Positions 23,964 through 33,500 of a DNA stretch of 64,000 nucleotides are shown piece by piece. The notes beneath the pieces are model-generated. The model was not told the DNA's origin, ran no database searches, and was given only the letters and a program-made list of their open reading frames with translations. The translations under genes were made by a program, and so were the position numbers. Location: assembly GCA_946807835.1 (NCBI GenBank), contig OX327709.1, positions 20,027,501 to 20,091,500 on the forward strand. The letters are read 5' to 3'. Position 1 is the stretch's first letter; each line of letters opens with the position of its first letter. This DNA is from Ailanthus altissimus (taxonomy: Eukaryota > Streptophyta > Magnoliopsida > Sapindales > Simaroubaceae).

Positions 23964-25186
23964 TCGGATGTCTTGCTTTCACATATATCAAACAAGGTAA
24001 ATGAAAATTGAAAGCCTTGAGATATTCACGGGATTTAAGAAAGAGTAAAGGGATATAGGGTGTTGTGCACAAAAATAAAGCTACCAAAGAGTATCATAAG
24101 CAGAGACCTGACATTCAACAAATTAACATTAATAGAAATCAACAAAAAGACAAAAGTGAAAAAGAAACAATTTGTGCCAAAGTTAGTTTCAACACCAAAA
24201 ACTATGAGAATAAAAGTGGAACAAGAGATAAGACCTGATATGTACTCAGGACAACATTTTAAAGAAAACAATAACACCTGAAGATAGACTGCAAACACCT
24301 ATAAGTATCTCGAAGACCACCCAAAAACAAGCTAGAACCCTAAAGTCAAAACTTAAAGAATATCAACTAGTCAGAGATAGGCTAAGAAGAACAGTTAAGC
24401 TACTAATAAGGTATGCCCATGTAGATTTAATAACTCATGCCTTCAATACTGCCTATATTATTAAGTATGATGAGCTTAAGAATTACAAAGAGACTATAAA
24501 GAGTACTAATAGAGAGATGTGGCATTATGTTATGGAGGAAGAGATTAGTTCTTTTAGGAAGAATAAAACAGAAGAATCGGTAGCTAAATCTAAGGGTAAG
24601 AAACTGGTAGGTGTAAATAGGTTTACAAAGTCAATGATAGAATTTTAGGGGTAGAGCTACAAGGTTTAAGGTTGGATTAGTAGCACAAGGATTCACTTAA
24701 AAATAAGTGGTTGATTTTCATGAGATATTATCTCTTATAAATAAAAAATCATTGATTAAGATCTTATTGGCCATGTATATAAATTTAGATTTGCACAACC
24801 AATGGATGTCAAGATTGCATTTCTTTGTGGAAAACTTGAAGAAGAAATATACATGTCACAGTCCTCAAGGTTTTGAAGAACTAGTGAAAAAAGATCATAC
24901 TTGCTTACTAAAGAAGTCATTATATGGGCTAAAATAGTCTCATAGTCAATGGTATTAGAGGTTTGACGAGTTTATATCTCAGTATAAGTTTACAAGAAGT
25001 AGGTATGATAGATGTGTGTACTATAAGATATTGAATAATAGTTTGTTTATATATCTACTACTCTATGTAGATGACATATTAATAGCATATAAAGGTAAAA
25101 TGTAGATACAGAATTTAAAAAAGCAGTTAAATGGCGAATTTGAAACGAAGGATTTGAGGGCAGTTAAGAGAATCTTAAGTATGGAT
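23964..25186 (+). pseudogene. Copia integrase C-terminus and reverse transcriptase remnant
   Basis: Continues the host polyprotein: the integrase tail (KLKALRYSRDLRKSKG), then the start of reverse transcriptase near 24440-24640 (HAFNTAYIIKYDELKNYKE, EMWHYVMEEEIS). Reverse-transcriptase fragments follow (open frame at 24707-24937, CLLKKSLYGLK), then the LLYVDDILIAYKG core near 25057-25095. Frame breaks are frequent. It ends inside the conserved VKRILSMD motif where the next solo LTR is inserted. Confidence 0.8.
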
Positions 25187-27317
25187 TGTTGCCGAGGATC
25201 TAATATATATGGGTGTATGCATGTGCAATTATGTCTATTGCCTAACATACGTATCACATATATATTATACGCGGCGAAAGCGTTTAAATTAAACAATAAA
25301 CACAATAAATAAAATATATTAATCACATTAATATATTAATAGGGTGAAGAACTCACCTCAACGTGTAACGTTATACACATATTTCTTCGAAGTCTGCATG
25401 GAGACCAACTCGTAGGCAGTTCTAGTTACCAACACAGTGGGCTTGGTCAGCTAGAATAACGGCCCTATATCCAACACTGGGTTTAACTCTTAAATTCTAA
25501 AATGGTCGGGTGTGTATTTTTATCCTTTTCTCTAAAAGGATAAGAAATAGAGAATTTGAAGCAATTCACAATTGCTTCAATTGAAACCATAGAAAAAATG
25601 AAATAATTTCATTTTTTTCTTTTTTTTTCTTTCTTCTTCTTTTTTTCTTCGTCTTCTTCTTCTTCTTCTTCAGTTCCTCTTCTTTTTCTCTTCTCCATTT
25701 CCTTCATCTTTCTCTCAGCCAAATCAAGGAAATTGAAACAATTTCAATTTCCTTTCTCCTTTTGCCGACACCAACACACACTCACCAATTTTCAATTCAC
25801 ACAATCTCTCTTTTATATATCTAAAATATAATAATAATATGATAAATAATATAATAATATAAATGGGTGCCAAATAGAATAATATAATATAATAATATAT
25901 AATAAAGAGATATTTTAATTATTTAACAATTAAATAATCAAAGTGTAAAATGATCATTTTGTCCCTCATAAATAGTTACCAAGTATACTCCTTAGTGGGT
26001 CCCACCAAATCTCACACTTGGGTAAACTCAACTGAGGGTTTACAATACGTCATGTGTCATTTTACAATTAGTAAATAACAATAATTGACTAATTGTTGTA
26101 TTTAACACTTAAATACAGACATGTACGCATTCTCGTGGTAGTGCTGAATATTGCTGGATTAAACAATTTAATCTGACATGCTGCCCCAGTGCACAATGAG
26201 TACACTCTATATCGTAGGACTCCCTAGGTCCTACGCTCGATTCGTCAAATGGAACTATTCCATGAATCTGTGAGCAATGCCCCACGTACACGTCACGGAT
26301 ATACAAATCAGTGCGTAGAACCATATAAGTTGAGGTTACAACGCATACGTATAGTCTTTCTGTCATGATATCCTGGATGTGCGGAGATATAGATTATTCA
26401 CCGTCAAATCCTCTTGTGCTCATCCATGTCTTATCTCCAGACTAGTATCTCACTGAACAATATGTGCAAACTCTTTTTTTCATATTATTCTATCCTGATA
26501 GAACTCTTTCTTGGGATTAATACTTGTGGCCATAAGATTTTTTGAGATATAGTCTCGAAGCATCTGGATATCTGTACACACTAGACTTCATAAGCATCGG
26601 ACCATACCCAGCGACACTCAGTGGTCACACTATGAAAGGTCTGTGACATACGTGGAACTAAAGTATGATGGATTACTTACAAGCCCACCGTGGCACTTAG
26701 GTCAAATGATCACGTATACTACTCAACTCGAGAGGACCCTCCGTTGACGGCTTACATAAGGTATCTATTGGAAGCCCTCGTAAGTCTGTCCCATATCCAG
26801 TCTTAACTGGATATCCATATGTCAATACGAGCTCCAAGCTCACGGTCGGCTAGAAACGACCATTTATACCCTATAGGTACAACATATGCTGATCTATATA
26901 TAAAGGTATCCACCAATAGACCCGCATCAGCAGAAATAGATCAGGGACAATAATTCAAAAACATACTTGCGTAACTAGCATTTTCTGGCACCTGATTGCA
27001 ACTATGCAGTTACTGGTATATTCCCAAGTCTATGTCTCATTACAAACAAGGCTTCAACTCTTGGATCTGTTGAGTATTATAACCAGCTAACACTTAACTG
27101 TGCTAACATTTAGCATTTATATATCTATGCGTGGCTTACTATGAGCCCTTGTCTAAACTCTTTTAGATCTGATCTAAACTCCTTTAGATAATATTTGTAA
27201 CGTTACATTGCATAGTACCATATTAATGGGTATTAGCGATTTAATAGGAATGTACACTTGTATAAATACACAAGTATATGTACATTCAGGGATGGCACGT
27301 AAGCACCAACCCTAACA
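25187..27317 (-). mobile_element. Solo LTR (2.1 kb), TGTTAGGG family, copy 2, inverted
   Basis: On the minus strand it runs from TGTTAGGGTTGG at 27317 to CTCGGCAACA at 25187. The 5-bp duplication TGGAT flanks it exactly (25182-25186; 27318-27322). The host reading is cut at SMD and resumes as MDIIRDNSG at 27318. It is the full-length inverted counterpart of 16524-18698. A minus-strand open frame at 26109-26366 corresponds to the one in copy 1. A TTC/CT-rich tract lies at about 25600-25720. Confidence 0.92.
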
Positions 27318-28248
27318 TGGATATCATTAGAGATAATAGTGGTGTTATATTATTGTCTTAGCAAAGTTATATACTTAATGTGTTTGACTGATTTAGAATG
27401 TCTGATACAAAGGTTGTTGCAACTCCATTAGTTATACATTTCAAGTTGCCAACAACATAATCACCAGAAACTGAAGAATAGATACTGAAAATGTAGAATG
27501 TACTATATGCGAACACTGTGGGGTGCATTATATATGCAATGGTATGCACAATGCTTGATATTGCTTAAATGGTGGGCATGATGAGTAGATATATCCCAAA
27601 TCTGGACAAAAATCATTGGCTTGCTATCAAATGAATAATGAGGTACTTGAAGGGAACATCAAAACATTGTTGTAAAAGAAAGGTGGTACAAATGATGAAA
27701 TAATAATAGGATATGTAGAAGATTATTTAGATGATGATTGAATAACGTTATTGGGTTTATATTTACAATATATGAATGTAGTGTGTGTTAAAAATCTATT
27801 TTGCAACATGTAATAGCATTATCAACTATAGAATCTGAATATATAGCTGTTGGAGAAAAAATTAAAGAGATTATATAGTTGAAAGGGATTTGTTTTGAGC
27901 TACTGGTAATGGAAGAAGTGAAAGTTTGTGTGCATTGTAATAGTCAAAGTGTTATATATCTAAGCAAACATCAAGTGCTTCATAAAAAAATCGATACACA
28001 TCGATGTGAGGTTACCTTTCGTTAGAGATATTGTACAAAGTAGAGAAGTCAACCTATTGAAGATATCAAAATCTAAAAATCCTGCGAATATGATGACTAA
28101 ACCACTATCTTTAGTTAAGTTCGTTTTGTGCAACAACTTAACTGCACAAAACGAACTTAACTGGAATTATTGTAAGTTAAAGAGCATGTGATGTAGAGAG
28201 AATAAATCCAAAGAAAGCTTTAGAGATATTTTGAATTAAGGAGAGCAT
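27318..28248 (+). pseudogene. Copia reverse transcriptase end and RNase H remnant
   Basis: Resumes the host polyprotein after the solo LTR. It reads MDIIRDNSGVILL, then an RNase H domain near 27815-28000 (ALSTIESEYIAVGE, SQSVIYLSKHQVLHKK), each with stop codons or frame changes. The C-terminal segment contains the perfect hairpin at 28113-28162. A purine-rich tract then leads into the right LTR. Confidence 0.8.
28113..28162. repeat. Perfect 20-bp inverted repeat with 10-bp spacer
   Basis: The arms at 28113-28132 and 28143-28162 are exactly complementary. The spacer is ACAACTTAAC. It lies at the end of the RNase H remnant of the old Copia element. Confidence 0.95.
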
Positions 28249-28631
28249 TGTGATTAAAAATCATATAGAAATTGATTTTGAATCAAGCAAATGAGAAGAA
28301 GATACATGACGAAAGAGTGAAGTCACATGAATATACAAGGCGGAACAATACCTAAGTGTCGCGGCGAAAGGAAATCGCACCACATCGCCCACATTCTATC
28401 AAGGTGAGCAGAACCACCTTGTCACATTTTCATAGTTGCACCGCAACAAGAGCGCCTAGGTAAAGTGGTACCACGACGCCAATGCGATTTTCTATTGTAG
28501 TTGTTTTTAAATTTCTCTTGTAGGATTTGTATTACACTTCAAATACAAATCGAAAAAATAGGGTTTATTAAAGTTGTTTAGAGCACTATATAAATATTGT
28601 ATTGGCTTGTTCGTATCCAATAAAGAAAATT

Positions 28632-28914
28632 TGACATTTTCATTGTAATTGATTTATCAATAAAAAAAGAATAAAATTTTGATATTTTCATTGTAATTGA
28701 TTTATTAATAAAAAAAGAATAAAATTTTGATCCACCGTAAACGTAAATAATTATTAAATCACATAAATACTTGCATGTGTATTTTCTAATTCTTATGTTC
28801 TCTTACTTTTAATTGATTTCCTTTATTCCGCTTTGTCAATTATTTATAGTTGAATTATTTTTAATTGATTTCCTTTATTCCGCTTTGTCAATTATTTATA
28901 GTTGCAAAATTCCA
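28632..28914. repeat. Two short tandem duplications inside the right LTR
   Basis: A unit containing TTTTCATTGTAATTGATTTA is repeated with a 48-bp period (starting about 28633 and 28681). A unit containing CTTTATTCCGCTTTGTCAAT is repeated with a 52-bp period (starting about 28811 and 28863). The left LTR has the second unit once only. Confidence 0.85.
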
Positions 28915-28917
28915 ACA

Positions 28918-29698
28918 TCTTTCCATTCGAATGCCATCACTTTATGGATAGAAAGCTGATGGAGCTTCGAAATCAATTTATCTTTTTCTTTTTCTTTTTT
29001 TAAGTATAATTTGCTGCAAGTAAGCCTCACGAGAAATAATTTGATTTCTTCTTCTCCCGCGCATCTTCAGGAATCAGAATGGATAACCCGATTCCAGTAT
29101 ATTGAATAAGTGCTTATTATTGGATTTTAAATGTCAAAAGCTTCACAACGAACAAACGAGAAATCGCGGATTGATTATGACCTAATGATTAAATTTGAGC
29201 TGCTCTTCTGTTATTGATATATTCTGCTCATGCTTATCAAGTTTATATAAGTACAATGACAAACTCACTATTCCTGAAGCCTCATTTCCATATTTTCGGT
29301 TGTTAATCAAAGAAGGGAAAAAGGTAAAAGATACCGGGAAAATCCAGAATCCAGAATAGAAATAACTCCACCATTGTTCGAAATACCTCATGAATGAGTA
29401 AATGAATCACAATGACCTTCGAAACCATCTTAGAAGAGTTTACCTAGGCAGTTACTTCCCTAGCTGAACAGAGAAGATAAACCGTCAATATTTTGCCAAT
29501 CTTAAACTCTTGACATCAAAGAAAATTTTATCATACAAAATGAATTCAATACGATACACAGCAAATATATTGTCACGGTGATCCCTGTGTGAAAATTTGA
29601 TGTAGCAGTGTAATAGTGTTAGAGCAAGGGACTTTACAGCGTTGAAATTACAGCAGGGAAAGGTTAACATTCCAGAACAGAGAAGGATGCAATTGATT
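28918..29698. other. Intergenic region downstream of the zinc-finger gene
   Basis: No gene was recognised. The right half probably includes the 3' UTR of the minus-strand gene that ends at 29699. Confidence 0.5.
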
Positions 29699-30329
29699 TT
29701 ATTTATCAATTTGATTGAGCTTGCCAAGGCCATTGCAACGAGCACATACAATCTGAACCTGGTCCTTTCTGGCAGCATTTGCCCTCAGGGTGGCTCCTGA
29801 CTTGCGAACAAAACCCGCTCCATCGCATACAGGACACCTGAGTCGAGCATATATAGCAAACCCCATTAAAAATATGAAAGAAAATACAATTCTAATCAAC
29901 AAATAGTAGACGGGATAAAACTGAATACACCAGATGAATCACATAACATATCACATAATTTAAGATACATTTTCTATTACTTTATATTTGATGAAGAAAA
30001 GAGCATATTTGTAAATTAGATACAATAATCAAAAACTAATTTAGCATAGAGAGTGGTGTAGTTAAAACTTACAGGTCCTTGCGGGAGAAGAGGATCGGGA
30101 AAGCAGTTCCAAGCAGGGCAACAGCAGCTGCACCAGCGATTAGATAAGTCGTGCCATCGGCCGATACGTCTCCGGCAGCCGCAACCACCGTCAAAGATCT
30201 TTTCTTGTTCTTCTGGAGCCTACTCGGTCGAGCAAAAAAACCAGAGACAGAAGGGCTTCTTGCTACAGTCAAATTCTTCATTGTATTACTAGCATAATTA
30301 AAACTCTGCAGAGGCGCGGTTGATGCCAT
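29699..30329 (-). CDS. Small chloroplast membrane protein with a DnaJ-type zinc finger
   Basis: Two exons, 30329-30073 and 29837-29699, joined GT-AG, give 131 residues. Residues 1 to about 50 are rich in S, T, R and K and poor in acidic residues, ending in LTVVAAAG, which looks like a chloroplast transit peptide. Residues about 60-81 (TTYLIAGAAAVALLGTAFPILF) form one membrane segment. After it come two CxxCxGxG motifs, CPVCDGAG (87-94) and CARCNGLG (117-124). That is half of the four-motif DnaJ cysteine-rich domain, enough for one zinc ion. Plant relatives such as BSD2 and LQY1 assist Rubisco or photosystem II assembly; the membrane anchor points to a thylakoid or envelope role. The exact orthologue and function are not established here. 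The reading is intact. Confidence 0.88.
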
Positions 30330-32200
30330 GTTAATTATTCCGATTATGCTACTACAATAGGATGCTTAAATTGGCTTCAGAAATCGAGCATGGATAAGGT
30401 TGTAGCATTGCTTCATATTATGTGGCTAATATGGATTTGCTTGCTACATCATGGATAAGAGCCACGTCAGAATTCAAGATTCTGGTTGTTTTCCGGATAA
30501 GGATGGTCCCAAATCCCAATTCCCCTTCCAACAACTTCATCGATCCAATGAAGCCAAATTTACAGCTACTGCTGTGTACTTTTGATAAAATTGAGAATTC
30601 ACCGAGTAGTAAAAGTAAAACCAGTTGGAAAAGACTGGAGGAAGAGAGCTCGGGAAACAAATTAAAGGCAATTTAGTGTCTAGTTCTCTGTCCACCCTAA
30701 AAAGTCTCTCGTCATTTTACTTCCGAAACCCCCAAAAAGGCATTCAAAATTTAAAAATTGGAGTTCCTCGGATAGTTGCCTAGGATTCTTACAACTTCTG
30801 AAACTAACCAGGCACCAAGGGGAGGACAAATCAGTCTCATTACTGTGCCTCCAAGAAAACAAGCTAACGCCCCGGCTTGCAGCTAGTATACCTGAAATTT
30901 GCTAAATTCGCTTAAAGACCCATAATTCATCGGATGTTTCCTTAGTATTTCTTAATACCCGAAATGCTAGTATTTCATCCCAGGGTATTAGTATTACTCT
31001 ATTCAATGTATGGAATCACTCAAGGAAACAAACAGCTTTCTTATAAATTTGATAAGACGGCCGGATATTAGTGATATATTGTCACCATATGCAAGATTCG
31101 GCACATCTAAATTAATATTTTGCCCTAAAATATTTATGGATTCTAACACCGAATAAAATAACACCCGTTCATCATATGCAAATTAATGAATCAATAGATT
31201 CAGGATAACCAATAGTTTGGCTTGTGTAACAAAAGTTCTGATTACATCTATACCAATGACCATGGTTTCGATTCCCAGTTAAGTGTACCTCTTAAATTAT
31301 AAGACTTCTTGAGATTTGCACAATACAAACAAAGACAAATCCCAGCAATGCAGACCTCTTTTTTCTCGGATGGTGGCATTTTGAGTTGGATATGAACAAA
31401 AGAAACAATACATAGTCAGTGAGGCATAGAGACAGACCATGTTCCATGAAGATAAATGTACAAAATGCCGCAAAGGAAAACAAAAACATAAAAGAAAGCA
31501 GGGAAAGGAAAACTGATGCAGAAGGAAAAATTTTAATGGAACAAATTAGGCCTAACACCATCACAAATATAATTACAATCAGAGCAGGAATTTGGCAAGC
31601 TAATAATCTGTCTGGCCAACCACAGACATGATCACAAATAGGTTAGACCCTGATAAATCGAAGGGGCTGGAATAGCTTGATAAGGTTCACGTACACCAGA
31701 CAGAGCAACTAATTTGGGATTCATGGCTCGAAGCTTGAACCTGTTCACTAATTAGTTGCAAAAAGTATTGAACTTTATCACAAGATTCACACAAATAGTC
31801 AAATGTCAATTATAGAAAAAGAACTGCGGATAAGCATTCCACAAGCTGCAGTTACAAAATAACATTTAAGAAATAAGCATAAACAATTGCAACTAAAACC
31901 ACATGCATAACTACGGTTATACATAAGGATTAGCAACTCAGTAACTCAAACTGCACAGTCACTTCTTTTTCCTCATCTTCTTCCCAAATCCATGAGCATC
32001 CAAGCTATCTCCTAACACTTGAAATTGTCTAAAAAGTATTAACTTAACCCTTCCTCAAGTGTCACTGTTTACAATAAGCTTAACCATCGACTTTACAATA
32101 GTTTGGTTTCGTCAGAAAGGCAGGCAGCAAAAAGAAATCCTACCCAATCACAACAGCAATAACAAGAGCAACAACACTAAATTGACATAGAAAACTAAAT
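30330..32200. other. Intergenic region between two minus-strand genes
   Basis: The left part is the presumed promoter of the zinc-finger gene. The right part (about 31640-32200) is the presumed 3' UTR of the RING gene. Short open frames at 30418-30862 have no recognisable family. No repeat structure was noticed. Confidence 0.5.
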
Positions 32201-33304
32201 TCACCATCTGGTATTATCATTCAAATAATTTAACTGACTAAACTGACTAAAGTAGTTGGCAGCTGCGCCAGACCTACCATAAATAACATCTAGAAATGGA
32301 CTCCTCCTTACAGTCTCAACTCTTGGACGACCTGACCTAATCCTCCCCAAAAGTGAAGTGAAACCCCGAAAAGCACGTGCAAGCCCATTGCTTTCTCGGC
32401 CGTTTCTTCGACTGGGCACCCACGAAATCCTCCGTGGAGCCCCATTTCCGGCATTGAACCCGCCATCCATTTCAGTAAACACAACAGGAAAATCCCTCTC
32501 AGAAGCTCTTCTTCCCCCGTTGAACCTCCCTACGGCAAAGCCCCCACCCGGCAACCTCCATATAGTTAACCCGACAGTGTCTTCGTTACCTCGTACAGTA
32601 CCTGCATAGGAGTTCGTGGGCAACACGTGCCGGCAGACGGGGCACGAGTTGCGAATCGAGAGCCAGGGGAAAATGCACTCAGCGTGGTAAATGTGCTTGC
32701 ACGGCATCTCGCGAGCCTCGGAATATAGCTCGAAGGGCTCCTTGCAAACGGCGCAATTGGTCTCTTTCTCCACGTGGCTTTCGAGGATTTTGACCACCGG
32801 CATTAACTGCATCGCCGCCTTAGGCGCCGGAGGATTCACGAACCGAGTGACCCCGTTGGTTTCTAGCTGCGTTAACTGGTCAAGAACACGGTCAAACCCC
32901 GATCCCATTAAGAACTCGGACATGCTAGGGGGTAAGGGCCTGAGACCCGACCCGGTTCCGTCATCATAGTACAGCTCGAAGTTTCCTCTCTCCGTCTCGG
33001 TTCCGTAATTTCCACCACCGGAATCGGGAGTCTGGGCCCCGCGGAGGACGATGACGGGGTTGAAAGGGGACCGATCTCCACCATTCCTCCGGGTCCGGCG
33101 GAATCTCGGGCTGGTGAGTAGCTCCGGATTTGGCGAGCCGTCGAAGTACATTTCGGCGGCGGGAGACCTCGTGAACGGGGAATCGATCTGTTCTACGAAG
33201 CCGGTGGAGCATTCGGGGCAAACGATCCCATCGTGGTTGAGGGACCGGAGCCGGATGATCCGGTTGCAGCGATAGCACCAGTAGGTGAATTCGCTTGAAG
33301 CCAT
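32201..33304 (-). CDS. RING-H2 E3 ubiquitin ligase with DUF1117 (RDUF/RZF1-like)
   Basis: An intronless gene of 367 residues. An N-terminal zinc ribbon has cysteines at 10, 13, 29 and 32 (WCYRC...CPEC). The RING-H2 domain uses C184, C187, C202, H204, H207, C210, C221 and C224 (CAVC, PCKHIYHAEC, CPVC) with the W214 expected for E2 contact. The following GLTIWRLPGGGFAVGRF matches DUF1117 of the RDUF1/RDUF2/RZF1 group, ligases tied to drought and abscisic-acid responses in Arabidopsis. It would be soluble and attach ubiquitin to target proteins. The open frame continues to 33334, but that triplet is GTG, not a plant start, so the ATG at 33304 is chosen. All metal ligands are present. A low-complexity, arginine-rich C-terminus follows. 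Substrates cannot be inferred. Confidence 0.93.
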   Translation of the reverse strand: MASSEFTYWCYRCNRIIRLRSLNHDGIVCPECSTGFVEQIDSPFTRSPAAEMYFDGSPNPELLTSPRFRRTRRNGGDRSPFNPVIVLRGAQTPDSGGGNYGTETERGNFELYYDDGTGSGLRPLPPSMSEFLMGSGFDRVLDQLTQLETNGVTRFVNPPAPKAAMQLMPVVKILESHVEKETNCAVCKEPFELYSEAREMPCKHIYHAECIFPWLSIRNSCPVCRHVLPTNSYAGTVRGNEDTVGLTIWRLPGGGFAVGRFNGGRRASERDFPVVFTEMDGGFNAGNGAPRRISWVPSRRNGRESNGLARAFRGFTSLLGRIRSGRPRVETVRRSPFLDVIYGRSGAAANYFSQFSQLNYLNDNTRW

Positions 33305-33354
33305 TGGTTGATCTATCAGTACCAAAGACGACACTTCTAAAGAAAAAAATTAAT

Positions 33355-33500
33355 TAATTTTTTTTTTTTTTTGCGCAAGATTGATAATCCTCTTGATCTG
33401 ATTTTCAATTTTATATTTTCAGTGATTTCAAAAACCCTAATTTCTGAGAAAGGGAGAGGGATAGAGAGAAAGAGAGGACAGAGAGAGGGAAGAGGGCTAA
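33355..33500 (-). promoter_or_regulatory. Pyrimidine-rich leader/promoter of the RING gene
   Basis: On the minus strand, upstream of the RING start codon, there is a long CT-rich stretch (about 33500-33440) and then an A run (about 33372-33360 on the minus strand). Such Y-patch or CT-rich leaders are common at plant core promoters. No TATA box was placed with confidence. Confidence 0.4.

Larger units (their letters stand above)
15056..28917 (+). mobile_element. Old Copia element expanded by nested insertions
   Basis: Left LTR about 15056-15680 and right LTR about 28249-28917 share start (TGATTAAAA), GC-rich island (15170-15340; 28360-28480), TATATAAA box (15443; 28587) and end (TCCCAACA / TTCCAACA). 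A decayed initiator-Met-type primer site (TGTTATTAGAGTT) follows the left LTR at 15683, and a purine tract (AAGGAGAGC) precedes the right one. Between them, in order, come GAG, zinc knuckle, protease, integrase, reverse transcriptase and RNase H, all with stops and frameshifts. The interior is interrupted at 15740-19226, 21111-23963 and 25187-27317; homology resumes exactly after each. Without these it would be about 7 kb. A perfect target duplication was not found: TCTTT occurs at 15041-15045 and at 28918-28922 but is not adjacent to the left LTR as I place it. Confidence 0.8.

Noticed and set aside
33305..33334. A start of the RING ligase ten codons upstream of the ATG
   Set aside because: The triplet at 33334 is GTG, not a normal plant start codon. 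The in-frame ATG at 33304 begins directly before the zinc ribbon.
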